A stretch of 29,457 bases of DNA, taken from NCBI GenBank assembly GCA_045536015.1, contig JAZSMS010000135.1:1-29457 (forward strand), given 5' to 3'. The position numbers were made by a program, and so were the translations under genes. The notes beneath the pieces were generated by a model. The model saw only the letters and a program-made list of their open reading frames with translations. It searched no databases and was not told where the DNA came from. The stretch is from JAZSMS01 sp045536015 (GTDB taxonomy: Bacteria; Bacillota; Clostridia; Christensenellales; QALW01). Positions 1-6,634 of this stretch are shown here, piece by piece (position 1 is the stretch's first letter; every line of letters begins with the position of its first letter).

Positions 1-25
1 GTTTGACTAACCGCGGAGGCCTTTT

Positions 26-898
26 ATGAAAATTTCAAAACAGATTTTTTCCTACGTTTACATTATTTTGTGCGCTGTTTTACTTGCATTAAACTATTAT
101 ATTTTTATAATAGAAAACAGCTTTGCACCTGCCGGACTCAACGGTATTGCAACTATGATTCAGTACAAAACCGGTTTTAGCATAAGCTATATGTCATTAA
201 TTATAAATATCCCTCTTTCGATATTTGCTTTCTTTTTTATACAAAAGAACTTTGCAATAAAAACCTTGCTTTTTTCTTTAGTTTATTCGTTTTCTTATTT
301 GTTTTTACAAAATACTAATTTTGATGCAATACAGTACAATGCCCTTGGACACGATACAATTTACCCCGTAATTATAAGCGGTGTTATAAGTGGTGCGGTT
401 TATGGTGTTTGCTTTAAAAACAACGCCTGCACAGGCGGAACTGACGTGCTTTCGCGTTATATCAATAAGAAAAAGCCTAACACAAACTTTTTTATAGTAA
501 CGTTTATTCTCAATGCGTTTGTAGCAATAATTTCGTTATTTGTTTATTCTGAAGGAAGCATTGATTACAAACCCGTTGCTCTTTGTATAACTTATTGCTT
601 TATATCGGTATTTGTCGGCAACCAAATTCTTACAGGAACAAAAATAGCGTATAAATTTACAATTATCACTAATCATTCTGACAAAATAGTGGAAGATATA
701 AAAGCTTCCCTTAAACATAGTGCAACAAAAATTGACGTTATGGGCGCGTATACTAACTCTGACAAGGTTCTTCTTATTTGCGTTGTAAATAAGCATCAGC
801 TAAACGATATGCAGGACATATTATCAAAATATGACAACACGTTTTCCTTTTATGAAGTTGCAAACGAAACCTACGGCAACTTCAAACACATAAAATAA
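26..898 (+). CDS. YitT family membrane protein with C-terminal DUF2179 domain
   Basis: This 290-residue protein has five or six hydrophobic segments in residues 1 to about 200. They include the family-type stretch FAPAGLNGIATMI near residue 33 and an ACTGGTDVLSRY stretch near residue 135, which corresponds to the STGGTD motif of YitT proteins. The last 85 residues form a soluble DUF2179-like domain (ATKIDVMGAYTNSDKVLLIC). The YitT family is widespread in Firmicutes; its transport or signalling role is not settled. The ATG at 26 is preceded by GGAGG at 15-19, a good spacing, so the gene is complete. Its promoter is outside the window. A second, divergent YitT protein lies at 10364-11188. The family call is firm and the function is unknown. 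Confidence 0.9.
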   Translation: MKISKQIFSYVYIILCAVLLALNYYIFIIENSFAPAGLNGIATMIQYKTGFSISYMSLIINIPLSIFAFFFIQKNFAIKTLLFSLVYSFSYLFLQNTNFDAIQYNALGHDTIYPVIISGVISGAVYGVCFKNNACTGGTDVLSRYINKKKPNTNFFIVTFILNAFVAIISLFVYSEGSIDYKPVALCITYCFISVFVGNQILTGTKIAYKFTIITNHSDKIVEDIKASLKHSATKIDVMGAYTNSDKVLLICVVNKHQLNDMQDILSKYDNTFSFYEVANETYGNFKHIK

Positions 899-1000
899 TT
901 TTTGCGTTCCTTTATATTGCGATAAAATATTACAAAATTTGCATACTGTTTTTTCCTTAAAGGACTTGTGTTTTTTTGCTTATTGTGTAATAATAAATAT

Positions 1001-1197
1001 AGTTCTGGGTTGTGCGTTGTGGGGCATTTTGTATAATACCCACATTATGCAATAGGGAGCGTTATAAAGCAACTGATAATATGTCATGCCTCCTTAGCTT
1101 TTGCTATGCCAGTGGAAGACAAAAAAATCAGGCGGCGCACCCACCTGTCGAGAGACGGGTGTTAGACGGTGTCCTGACGGCAACCTGGAATTTTTTT
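1001..1197 (+). ncRNA. ssrS: candidate 6S RNA (ssrS)
   Basis: The 360-bp gap after the first gene contains a structured RNA. Ten bases at 1003-1012 (TTCTGGGTTG) pair with 1181-1190 (CAACCTGGAA) to close the molecule, and seven T follow at once, giving an intrinsic terminator. Inside, TAGGGAG can pair with CTCCTTA. TCAGG at 1128-1132 pairs with CCTGA at 1173-1177, and 1142-1149 pairs with 1154-1161 around a GAGA tetraloop. The size of about 195 nt, the long closing stem and a 3'-side hairpin followed by GTTA resemble 6S RNA, which binds the sigma-A RNA polymerase holoenzyme. The call rests on architecture and remembered family features, not on an alignment. A 79-codon open frame across it has no ribosome binding site and is not a gene. 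Another structured RNA class remains possible. Confidence 0.55.
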
Positions 1198-1206
1198 AAA
1201 AAACGC

Positions 1207-1235
1207 TTGACAAAAAAGGCACTATATTTTATAAT
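1207..1235 (+). promoter_or_regulatory. sigma-A promoter for tRNA-Gln/tRNA-Glu
   Basis: A perfect TTGACA at 1207-1212 and a perfect TATAAT at 1230-1235 are separated by 17 bp. The predicted start is about 15-20 bp before tRNA-Gln. It lies directly after the T-run that ends the candidate 6S RNA, so the tRNAs form their own transcription unit. Confidence 0.9.
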
Positions 1236-1258
1236 CTATCACGTTAAATAGATACTAT

Positions 1259-1332
1259 TGCGGAATTGTGTAACGGCAGCACCTACGACTCTGACTCGTA
1301 TTGTCTAGGTTCGAATCCTAGTTCCGCAGCCA
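1259..1332 (+). tRNA. tRNA-Gln (anticodon CTG)
   Basis: Acceptor strands TGCGGAA and TTCCGCA pair fully. The anticodon stem TACGA/TCGTA encloses the loop CTCTGAC, giving anticodon CTG, which reads CAG. The T-arm is CTAGG-TTCGAAT-CCTAG, the discriminator is G and CCA is encoded. It is 2 bp upstream of tRNA-Glu and shares its promoter and terminator. Confidence 0.95.
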
Positions 1333-1334
1333 AT

Positions 1335-1410
1335 GCCTCCATGGTCTAGTGGCCTAGGACACCGCCCTCTCACGGCGGCAACAGGGGTTCGAATCCCCTT
1401 GGGGGTGCCA
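1335..1410 (+). tRNA. tRNA-Glu (anticodon CTC)
   Basis: The acceptor GCCTCCA pairs with TGGGGGT with two G-U pairs. The anticodon stem CCGCC/GGCGG holds the loop CTCTCAC, giving anticodon CTC, which reads GAG. The T-arm is AGGGG-TTCGAAT-CCCCT and CCA is encoded. Its 3' end, together with the following terminator, is copied exactly 501 bp downstream, and 14 bases of its T-arm recur inverted at 1751-1764. Confidence 0.95.
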
Positions 1411-1411
1411 T

Positions 1412-1447
1412 AAAACAAACGCTCACTTTGGTGGGCGTTTGTTTTAT
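1412..1447 (+). terminator. intrinsic terminator of the tRNA-Gln/Glu unit (copy T1)
   Basis: A 15-bp stem (1412-1426 with 1431-1445, one G-T pair) encloses a TTTG loop, and its 3' arm ends in TTTT. The same hairpin recurs, shortened, at 1710-1731 and in full at 1913-1946. Confidence 0.9.
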
Positions 1448-1451
1448 CCTT

Positions 1452-1697
1452 AAGGGGTAAGAACCTTTGCTTTAGCAATGGTTCGTCGAAGCACGCGAGT
1501 GCAAAGCAGTCGCGATGCGGAGTCGGGAGCACGAAGGCTTTGGCGGGTACCACTGATAGTGGTCGCCATAAGCCGAGAGCGCACCGTATCACCTATATGA
1601 CATAAAGTTTATAATATGTAAAAGGTGCGTAAGTAAGCAAAAGTCGCCGCTAAACGCTAAGAGCGTTCGGCGAGTTTGCGAAACGTACCGTATCCCC
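1452..1697 (+). repeat. tRNA-tail-associated module A1 (divergent copy)
   Basis: This non-coding stretch lies between terminator copies T1 and T2. It begins AAGGGGTA and ends TATCCCC, so its ends can pair as in the better preserved module A2. Near its start is a hairpin (GAACCTTTGC/GCAATGGTTC), and at 1516-1533 it carries the family block TGCGGAGTCGGG followed by AGCACG. It is longer than the other modules (246 against about 160 nt) and has lost the CTGAGAGGG block. Open frames on the minus strand here are antisense shadows of the tRNA and repeat. Confidence 0.55.
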
Positions 1698-1709
1698 AAT
1701 AGATAAAAT

Positions 1710-1742
1710 AACGCTCACTTTGGTGGGCGTTTGTTGTTTTTT
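1710..1742 (+). terminator. second copy of the tRNA-Glu terminator hairpin (T2)
   Basis: AACGCTCAC at 1710-1718 pairs with GTGGGCGTT at 1723-1731 around TTTG, followed by a T-rich tail. It is the inner part of T1 without the preceding tRNA tail. No gene needs a terminator here, so it is best read as a remnant of a duplication. Confidence 0.75.
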
Positions 1743-1750
1743 ATTATCAC

Positions 1751-1910
1751 AAGGGGATTCGAACACTGAGAGGGCGCGTAGCGTACAATAAAACAGTTTT
1801 GTAAACTGTTTTATAGCGAAGCGGTGCGCAGTCGGGCACCGAAAGCCTTTGAGGCTTTTGGTCGACAAGCACGGAAGGCGCGTATGCGACTTTATCCCCT
1901 TGGGGGTGCC
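1751..1910 (+). repeat. tRNA-tail-associated module A2
   Basis: This 160-nt non-coding module starts with AAGGGGATTCGAAC, the exact reverse complement of 14 bases of the tRNA-Glu T-arm (1387-1400). CTGAGAGGG follows at 1766-1774, then an AT-rich hairpin (TAAAACAGTTTT with AAACTGTTTTA), then TGCGCAGTCGGG at 1825-1836 followed by CACCG. It ends with ATCCCCTTGGGGGTGCCA, a direct copy of the tRNA-Glu 3' end including CCA. The first eight bases (AAGGGGAT) pair with ATCCCCTT at 1894-1901, so the whole module can close as one stem. Module B1 after tRNA-Leu(CAA) has the same order of parts. No known element class is recognised. Confidence 0.7.
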
Positions 1911-1946
1911 ATAAAACAAACGCTCACTTTGGTGGGCGTTTGTTTT
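1894..1946 (+). repeat. exact 53-bp copy of the tRNA-Glu 3' end plus terminator (T3)
   Basis: Bases 1894-1946 repeat 1393-1445 without a mismatch: the 3' half of the T-arm, the acceptor 3' strand, CCA and the full terminator hairpin. The copy lacks the 5' two-thirds of the tRNA. Such 3'-end copies are what site-specific integration into a tRNA, or unequal recombination, leaves behind. No integrase is present in the 501 bp between the copies. Confidence 0.9.
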
Positions 1947-2029
1947 TTATCTTTGTATTAAAATAATTAAAATTGACTTTTTTACTTATTTATGATACCC
2001 TTTTTATATAATAAAAGTAGGAGAAATTT

Positions 2030-2629
2030 ATGGAAAAATACACAATAAAAAAATGCAACGATACTTTTTGCTGGGAAGATATTCCCGTATTAAACATAGA
2101 CAGCTTGCTTTTGCCAACTGAAGCGGACGTTTCTGCCTGGGCACAGCTTTGCTATAACGACGAGGCTATTTGCGTTAGACTTTTAGCGCATGAGAAAGAT
2201 ATTCGTGCAGAATTAACGGGTGCTCTTGACCCTATTTGCGAAGATAGCTGTCTGGAATTTTTCTTTTGCCCGATGGAGAACGATATCCGCTACTTTAATA
2301 TTGAATGTAATTTAAACGGTGCAATTTATTTGGGCTTTGCTACAAACGTGCACGATCTGGTTCGTCTTATTCCTGAAGAACCTGAAATAATTCCTTTTGC
2401 AAAGCGCACGCAAGACGGCTGGGAGGTAGAATATAAAATTCCGTATTCGTTTATAAGGCACTTCTTCCCCGATTTTAAAGCATTCTCGGGCAAAAAAATT
2501 CGCGCAAACGCCTACAAATGTGGCGACAGCACGCATATTCCCCATTATTTATGTTGGCAACAAGTACCGCTGCTTGAAGAAGCATCGTTCCACAACCCCA
2601 CTGCCTTTGGAGAGATGATTTTTGAATAA
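2030..2629 (+). CDS. carbohydrate-binding family 9-like protein
   Basis: This soluble protein of 199 residues has no signal peptide. The whole length resembles the CBM9-like domain found as a stand-alone protein in Clostridia and Bacteroidetes. Matching features are the acidic stretch PICEDSCLEFFF near residue 68, the strand YFNIECNLNG near residue 88, and the C-terminal FHNPTAFGEMIF. CBM9 domains bind sugars in xylanases, but the lone intracellular version has no established ligand, so sugar binding is an inference. AGGAG at 2019-2023 supports the ATG at 2030. The next gene starts inside its last codons, so the two are translated from one message. No clear promoter is visible between the tRNA-tail repeats and the start. 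Confidence 0.75.
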   Translation: MEKYTIKKCNDTFCWEDIPVLNIDSLLLPTEADVSAWAQLCYNDEAICVRLLAHEKDIRAELTGALDPICEDSCLEFFFCPMENDIRYFNIECNLNGAIYLGFATNVHDLVRLIPEEPEIIPFAKRTQDGWEVEYKIPYSFIRHFFPDFKAFSGKKIRANAYKCGDSTHIPHYLCWQQVPLLEEASFHNPTAFGEMIFE

Positions 2630-3224
2630 AAAACTTTTATCGTTTATCGTTGCACTTTTTTCGGTTATAATTATTACCGTATTTATTTCTACGGGTGTAC
2701 AAATTTGGAACTTTGGCAAGATAGACCAAAAAGCACCTGCCGACGTTATAATAGTTTTAGGTGCAAAATCTACCGGCGGAGAAGTCTCGGAAGTGCTAAA
2801 ACAACGCGTGAACCACGGAATTTGGCTTTATAATAACGGCTATGCCGATTATATCATCTTTACAGGCGGCTTTGGCAAGGGCGAAAGCGTTTCGGAAGCG
2901 GCGGCTGCTAAAAAATATGCCATAGAACAGGGCGTTAGCGAAAGCGCAATATTTATAGAAGAAAAATCAACCATTACCGAAGAAAATTTTTTTGAAGCAA
3001 AAAATATTATGGACGAAAATTCGTTTTCCTCTGCCATTATAGTAAGCGATCCATTGCACCAAAAACGCGCAATGCTTATGGCAAGCGATTACGGAATAGA
3101 AACTGCATTTTCTTCGCCAACACAAACAAGTGCATACAAAACATTTAAAACAAAAGCAGGTTTTTTACTGCGCGAGCAATTTATGCTTATAGGATACCGC
3201 GTGGTAAGAATTTTTAGAAAATAA
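2622..3224 (+). CDS. YdcF family (DUF218) membrane-anchored protein
   Basis: This protein of 200 residues has one N-terminal membrane segment (about 6-27) followed by a DUF218 domain. That domain is shown by ADVIIVLGAK near residue 39, the ADYIIFTGGFGKGESVSEA stretch, EEKSTITEENFFEAK and AIIVSDPLHQKRA. This is the SanA/YdcF-type fold; family members are linked to envelope integrity, but the reaction is not established. The TTG at 2622 is used: GGAGAG lies at 2609-2614 with 7 bp spacing, and no other start is near. The gene overlaps the stop of the CBM9-like gene by 8 bp, so translation is probably coupled. A terminator shared with the convergent fba gene follows directly. Confidence 0.85.
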   Translation: MNKKLLSFIVALFSVIIITVFISTGVQIWNFGKIDQKAPADVIIVLGAKSTGGEVSEVLKQRVNHGIWLYNNGYADYIIFTGGFGKGESVSEAAAAKKYAIEQGVSESAIFIEEKSTITEENFFEAKNIMDENSFSSAIIVSDPLHQKRAMLMASDYGIETAFSSPTQTSAYKTFKTKAGFLLREQFMLIGYRVVRIFRK

Positions 3225-3251
3225 AAAACCGACGAAATCTCGTCGGTTTTT
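3224..3251. terminator. bidirectional terminator between ydcF-like gene and fba
   Basis: A 12-bp perfect stem (3224-3235 with 3240-3251) encloses AATC, with A-run and T-run on the two sides. It can therefore stop transcription from both convergent genes. Confidence 0.9.
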
Positions 3252-3261
3252 ATATTTTTTA

Positions 3262-4125
3262 TTAAGCCTTGCCTACCGAGCCAAAGAGCTCCATCTTTTC
3301 TTTAACGGTAGCCTTGATAGCCTCAACACCGGGAGCTAAAAGCTTTCTGGGGTCAAAGCCCTTGCCTTCTAAATCTTTGCCTGCTTCAACGTACTTTCTT
3401 GTAGCCTCGGCAAAAGCAAGCTGACATTCGGTATTAACGTTGATTTTTGAAACGCCAAGCGAAATTGCCTTTTTAATCATATCTGCAGGGATGCCTGTGC
3501 CGCCGTGAAGAACGAGGGGCATATCACCCGTAAGCTGCTGGATAGCGTCTAACGTTTCAAAGCTTAAGCCTGCCCAGTTTGCAGGATATTTGCCGTGAAT
3601 GTTACCGATGCCTGCTGCAAGCATTGTTACGCCAAGGTCAGCAATCATTTTGCACTCTTTAGGATCTGCACATTCGCCTGCGCCGATAACGCCATCCTCT
3701 TCGCCGCCGATAGCACCAACTTCTGCTTCAACAGAAATTCCCTTTGCTTCAGCGTCAGCAATAATCTGCTTTGTTCTTTGAATATTTTCTTCAATCTCGT
3801 AATGCGAGCCGTCAAACATAACCGAAGAAAATCCTGCTTCCATTGCCTTATAAGCGCCTTCGTAGGTGCCGTGATCAAGATGAAGTGAAACGGGAACGGT
3901 AATTTTAAGCTCGTCTATCATAGCCTTAACCATTTCAGTTACGGTCTTAAAGCCGCACATATACTTTGCAGCGCCTTCCGAAACACCCAAGATAACAGGT
4001 GACGAGCACTCCTCGGCAGTTAAAAGAATGGCCTTTGTCCATTCAAGGTTATTGATGTTAAACTGGCCTACTGCATATTTGCCGGCCTTTGCCTTGTTAA
4101 GCATTTCTTTTGATGAAACTAACAT
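3262..4125 (-). CDS. fba: class II fructose-1,6-bisphosphate aldolase
   Basis: This enzyme cleaves fructose 1,6-bisphosphate to dihydroxyacetone phosphate and glyceraldehyde 3-phosphate in glycolysis and gluconeogenesis, using zinc. The 287-residue protein is full length. HLDHG at 82-86 carries the catalytic aspartate (D84) and a zinc ligand (H85). Other zinc ligands are expected at H178 (GNIHGKY) and H207 (LVLHGGTG). SKINVNTECQLAF near 226-238 is the phosphate-binding loop typical of the family. The ATG at 4125 is preceded by a GGGGG ribosome binding site. It is a single-gene unit with a strong promoter and a terminator. Related class II aldolases include tagatose-bisphosphate aldolases, so substrate choice is inferred from overall similarity. 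Confidence 0.95.
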   Translation of the reverse strand: MLVSSKEMLNKAKAGKYAVGQFNINNLEWTKAILLTAEECSSPVILGVSEGAAKYMCGFKTVTEMVKAMIDELKITVPVSLHLDHGTYEGAYKAMEAGFSSVMFDGSHYEIEENIQRTKQIIADAEAKGISVEAEVGAIGGEEDGVIGAGECADPKECKMIADLGVTMLAAGIGNIHGKYPANWAGLSFETLDAIQQLTGDMPLVLHGGTGIPADMIKKAISLGVSKINVNTECQLAFAEATRKYVEAGKDLEGKGFDPRKLLAPGVEAIKATVKEKMELFGSVGKA

Positions 4126-4156
4126 TGTTTTTTACCCCCTATTTTTTGTTAATTAT

Positions 4157-4185
4157 ATTATAATGCAAATTGCAAATAAAAGCAA
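4157..4185 (-). promoter_or_regulatory. sigma-A promoter of fba
   Basis: Read on the minus strand: TTGCTT at 4185-4180, a 17-bp spacer, then TATAAT at 4162-4157. A 5' leader of about 25-30 nt would precede the ATG. The -35 box touches the end of the lipid kinase gene. Confidence 0.75.
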
Positions 4186-5049
4186 CTATAAAAACGCTTT
4201 TAAACCGCTCGCAACCACTTTGCAGTCTATTTTTTCTATTTTTTTAATCTCGCCGTCGATCTGCATCGAAACGTCACCAAGATAGCAGGAAAAACTTTCG
4301 CAAGAGCGCGCAACCGTATGCTCTTTTATGTCGCGCACACTACCGCCTAAAAACTTAATTAAAATTTTAGGCACCTTATAAAGCGGAAGCTTTTTTATCA
4401 CAAGCAGATCAAGCTTGCCGTCGTCAATGCTTGAATCAAGCGAAACGGGCATTCCTCCGCCATAGTACTTGCCGTTTGCAAGTGCAAACATAAGGCACTC
4501 GCAATCTAATTCTTCTTTTTCATCTATGACCATCTTCATTGGGCGGAATCTTATGCAAAGAAGCGCCTTTAAAAGGCCTAAATAATAGCAAATAGCGCCC
4601 TTGAAAGTCTTACGGAAGCGCGCTTCGTTTTCAAGCACGTCAACATCAAAGCCTGCGCCGCAAACGTTTAAACAGCGCTTATCGTTTACGCTTATAAAAT
4701 CTATAACCTTGAAATTTCCGTTAATAATATCGTCAAGCCTTTGCGTTAATTCTTTTTCGCCCGAGGTACGAATAAAATCGTTACCCGAGCCCGATGGAAT
4801 AAAGCCTATGGGATGCAAAACGTCGGCACCGTTAAGAACCTCCGAAAAGGTTCCGTCACCGCCTACGGCAACTATTGCAGTACAATCTTGCTTTTGCGAA
4901 AGCTCTCTTGCAAGAATCGTTGCGTGACCGGAATATTCGGTATAAACAAGCGAATATTCCGCCTTTAAGCGCATATATTCGTCAATTTGCTTTGCTACCT
5001 CTTGCCCGCGACCTTTACCCGAGCGCGCGTTTACAATAAAATATATCAT
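4186..5049 (-). CDS. diacylglycerol kinase family (YegS/BmrU-like) lipid kinase
   Basis: This 287-residue kinase has the DAGK catalytic fold. It has an N-terminal nucleotide-site motif NARSGKGRG (7-15), GGDGT at 63-67, and PSGSGNDF at 85-92. The C-terminal half has the beta-sandwich features MPVSLDSSIDDGKLDLLVI and MQIDGE. Family members phosphorylate diacylglycerol or related lipids at the membrane face; the exact lipid cannot be told from sequence. The ATG at 5049 follows GGAGAG (5061-5056, minus strand). It is transcribed divergently from recX across 133 bp. No terminator separates it from fba, whose promoter lies at its 3' end, so some readthrough into fba is possible. Confidence 0.9.
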   Translation of the reverse strand: MIYFIVNARSGKGRGQEVAKQIDEYMRLKAEYSLVYTEYSGHATILARELSQKQDCTAIVAVGGDGTFSEVLNGADVLHPIGFIPSGSGNDFIRTSGEKELTQRLDDIINGNFKVIDFISVNDKRCLNVCGAGFDVDVLENEARFRKTFKGAICYYLGLLKALLCIRFRPMKMVIDEKEELDCECLMFALANGKYYGGGMPVSLDSSIDDGKLDLLVIKKLPLYKVPKILIKFLGGSVRDIKEHTVARSCESFSCYLGDVSMQIDGEIKKIEKIDCKVVASGLKAFL

Positions 5050-5121
5050 ATTACACTCTCCGTTTTTTATACTATCATTTTAGCAGAATATGACATTTTT
5101 TGCAACGAAAATTGTTTTTTG

Positions 5122-5150
5122 TTGATAATATTTAAAAAATGCTTTATAAT
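5122..5150 (+). promoter_or_regulatory. sigma-A promoter of the recX-nnrD operon
   Basis: TTGATA at 5122-5127 and TATAAT at 5145-5150 are separated by 17 bp and placed 33 bp before the TTG start of recX. Confidence 0.85.
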
Positions 5151-5182
5151 TACATAGTAATATTTGTTGTAGAGGTGTTATT

Positions 5183-5794
5183 TTGCCAACAATTACTGCA
5201 CTTGAGGTTCAAAAGAAAAATTCAAGACGTATTTCCGTTTTTGTCGACGGCGAATACGCATTTTCGGTTTTTGACGAGCTTGCGCACGTTTATCACCTCG
5301 AAATAGGTAAAGATATTAACACCGTTGATCTTAAATCACTTACTTTTGAAGACGAATACAAGCGTGCTTTTGCTCGCGCAGTAAAAAACCTTTCGCAAAG
5401 CGAAAAATCTCAAAAACAGATTTCTGATTTACTGATTAAAAACGGCTATTCGCAAAAAGTAATTTCACGCGTTATTTCGCGCCTTACAGAGCTTGATTAT
5501 ATATCCGACGAGCGTTTTGCATCCGAGTTTGCCTTAAAAAACAACTCTTTGGGCGTGCGCGCAATAAAGGTTAAGCTTAAACAAAAAGGTATTGCCGACG
5601 AGATAATAGAAGAAGCTCTTGCAGATAAAGACGAAACAAGCGCCGCAACAGAGCTTGCAAAAAAGCTTATGCAAAAGCACGCGTCACTAGACGAGCTTAA
5701 GCGCAAAAAAAAGATCAGCGATTTTTTAGCACGCAGAGGCTTTTCGTGGGATACGATTTCCTACGCAATTTCCCGCGCGCAGGAGGAAGAATGA
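5183..5794 (+). CDS. recX: recombination regulator RecX
   Basis: RecX binds RecA filaments and modulates recombination and the SOS response. The protein of 203 residues is mostly charged helices and shows tandem RecX three-helix repeats. Examples are SQKQISDLLIKNGYSQKVISRVISRL (about 75-100, with LDYISDERFA after it), the LGVRAIKVKLKQKGIADEII segment, and KKISDFLARRGFSWDTISYAI near the C terminus. The N-terminal 60 residues (RISVFVDGEYAFSV) match the small beta domain found in Firmicute RecX. The start is TTG at 5183, with AGAGGTG at 5171-5177. The stop overlaps the ATG of nnrD by 4 bp (ATGA), a sign of coupled translation. It is not next to recA. Confidence 0.93.
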   Translation: MPTITALEVQKKNSRRISVFVDGEYAFSVFDELAHVYHLEIGKDINTVDLKSLTFEDEYKRAFARAVKNLSQSEKSQKQISDLLIKNGYSQKVISRVISRLTELDYISDERFASEFALKNNSLGVRAIKVKLKQKGIADEIIEEALADKDETSAATELAKKLMQKHASLDELKRKKKISDFLARRGFSWDTISYAISRAQEEE

Positions 5795-6627
5795 GCTTAT
5801 TTGTCTTTAATCCTAAAAAAGAAGAGCTTTGTTTGCCGCAAATTCCATCAAACGCACACAAGGGCACAAACGGTCACGTTGGAATAATTGCCGCAAGCTT
5901 TGGGTTAGAGGGTGCAGCTCATCTTGCCGCAATAAGTGCGCTTCGCTCCGGCGCAGGCAAGGTAAGTCTGTTAGTACCAAGCGAATGTGCTGCCTTTTTT
6001 GCCGGTCGCCCAAGCGAAAGTATGCTTTGTGCAAAGGGCTTTGACTATATTGAAGAATTTATTAAGGATAAAGACGTAGTTTTATTTGGTCCGGGCATTG
6101 GCAGAGATATAAAAATAAAAGATCGTTTAGAAAAGCTTTTAGCTATCTGTCACGTTCCGCTTGTTATTGATGCCGACGGACTTTTTTATCTTACAAAAGA
6201 AATGTTAAAAGCCGCAACCTGCCCTATTTTGCTTACACCGCACGTCGGCGAAGCCTGCCGCCTTTTTGATGCGTCGACCGAAGAGCTTTTAAAAAAACCG
6301 CTTTTTTACGCTTATAATTATATTAAAGGAACAAGCGCAACGATTTTATTTAAAAGCGATTTTAACCTTACCTGCTCGCAGGAATTTGCCGCAAAAACAC
6401 ACTTCGGCTCTTGCGCGCTTGCTACTGCAGGAAGCGGCGACGTTTTAGCGGGAATTTGCGCTTCACTTGCGCATAAATTTAACGGAAATATGTTTGCTTG
6501 TGCTATTCACGCTTCTTTCATTCACGGCACTGCAGGCAAAATTTGCGAAAAAATTTGCGGTGTATATTCGACCACCGCAGAGGAAATTTCCAAAAACATT
6601 TTCTTAGCAATAAAACAAATTTTGTGA
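5791..6627 (+). CDS. nnrD: ADP-dependent NAD(P)H-hydrate dehydratase
   Basis: This enzyme repairs damaged NADH and NADPH by dehydrating the S-hydrate at the expense of ADP. The ribokinase-like C-terminal YjeF domain is complete. It has NAHKGTNGHVGIIAAS (21-36), GAAHLAAISALRSGAGKVSL, LFGPGIGRD near 98-106, PLVIDADGLFYL (123-134), LTPHVGEACRL, and the catalytic TAGSGDVLAG at 212-221 with D217. The partner epimerase domain (NnrE) is absent, so this is the stand-alone type like Bacillus YxkO. The frame is open further upstream, but ATG 5791 has AGGAGG at 5781-5786 and gives the natural domain start (278 residues). It is in one operon with recX and the DUF896 gene. Confidence 0.93.
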   Translation: MSLFVFNPKKEELCLPQIPSNAHKGTNGHVGIIAASFGLEGAAHLAAISALRSGAGKVSLLVPSECAAFFAGRPSESMLCAKGFDYIEEFIKDKDVVLFGPGIGRDIKIKDRLEKLLAICHVPLVIDADGLFYLTKEMLKAATCPILLTPHVGEACRLFDASTEELLKKPLFYAYNYIKGTSATILFKSDFNLTCSQEFAAKTHFGSCALATAGSGDVLAGICASLAHKFNGNMFACAIHASFIHGTAGKICEKICGVYSTTAEEISKNIFLAIKQIL

Positions 6628-6634
6628 GGATATT

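Noticed and set aside
1012..1251. Plus-strand frame of 79 codons
   Set aside because: It lies across the candidate 6S RNA and the tRNA promoter, lacks a ribosome binding site and has a poor composition.
1305..1919. Minus-strand open frames over the tRNA-Gln/Glu region with GTPKGIRTPV-like ends
   Set aside because: They read antisense through the tRNAs and the repeats, a well-known type of false protein. They have no ribosome binding site and no family match.
1393..1946. CRISPR array or a classical integrated element
   Set aside because: The repeats are only two or three, unequal in spacing and partly tRNA sequence. There is no cas gene, integrase or cargo.
1973..1996. Promoter before the CBM9-like gene (TTGACT and TATGAT)
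   Set aside because: The spacing of 12 bp is too short for a sigma-A promoter.
5746..5790. Upstream start of nnrD inside recX
   Set aside because: AGGAGG lies just before ATG 5791, and the upstream 15 residues do not belong to the domain.
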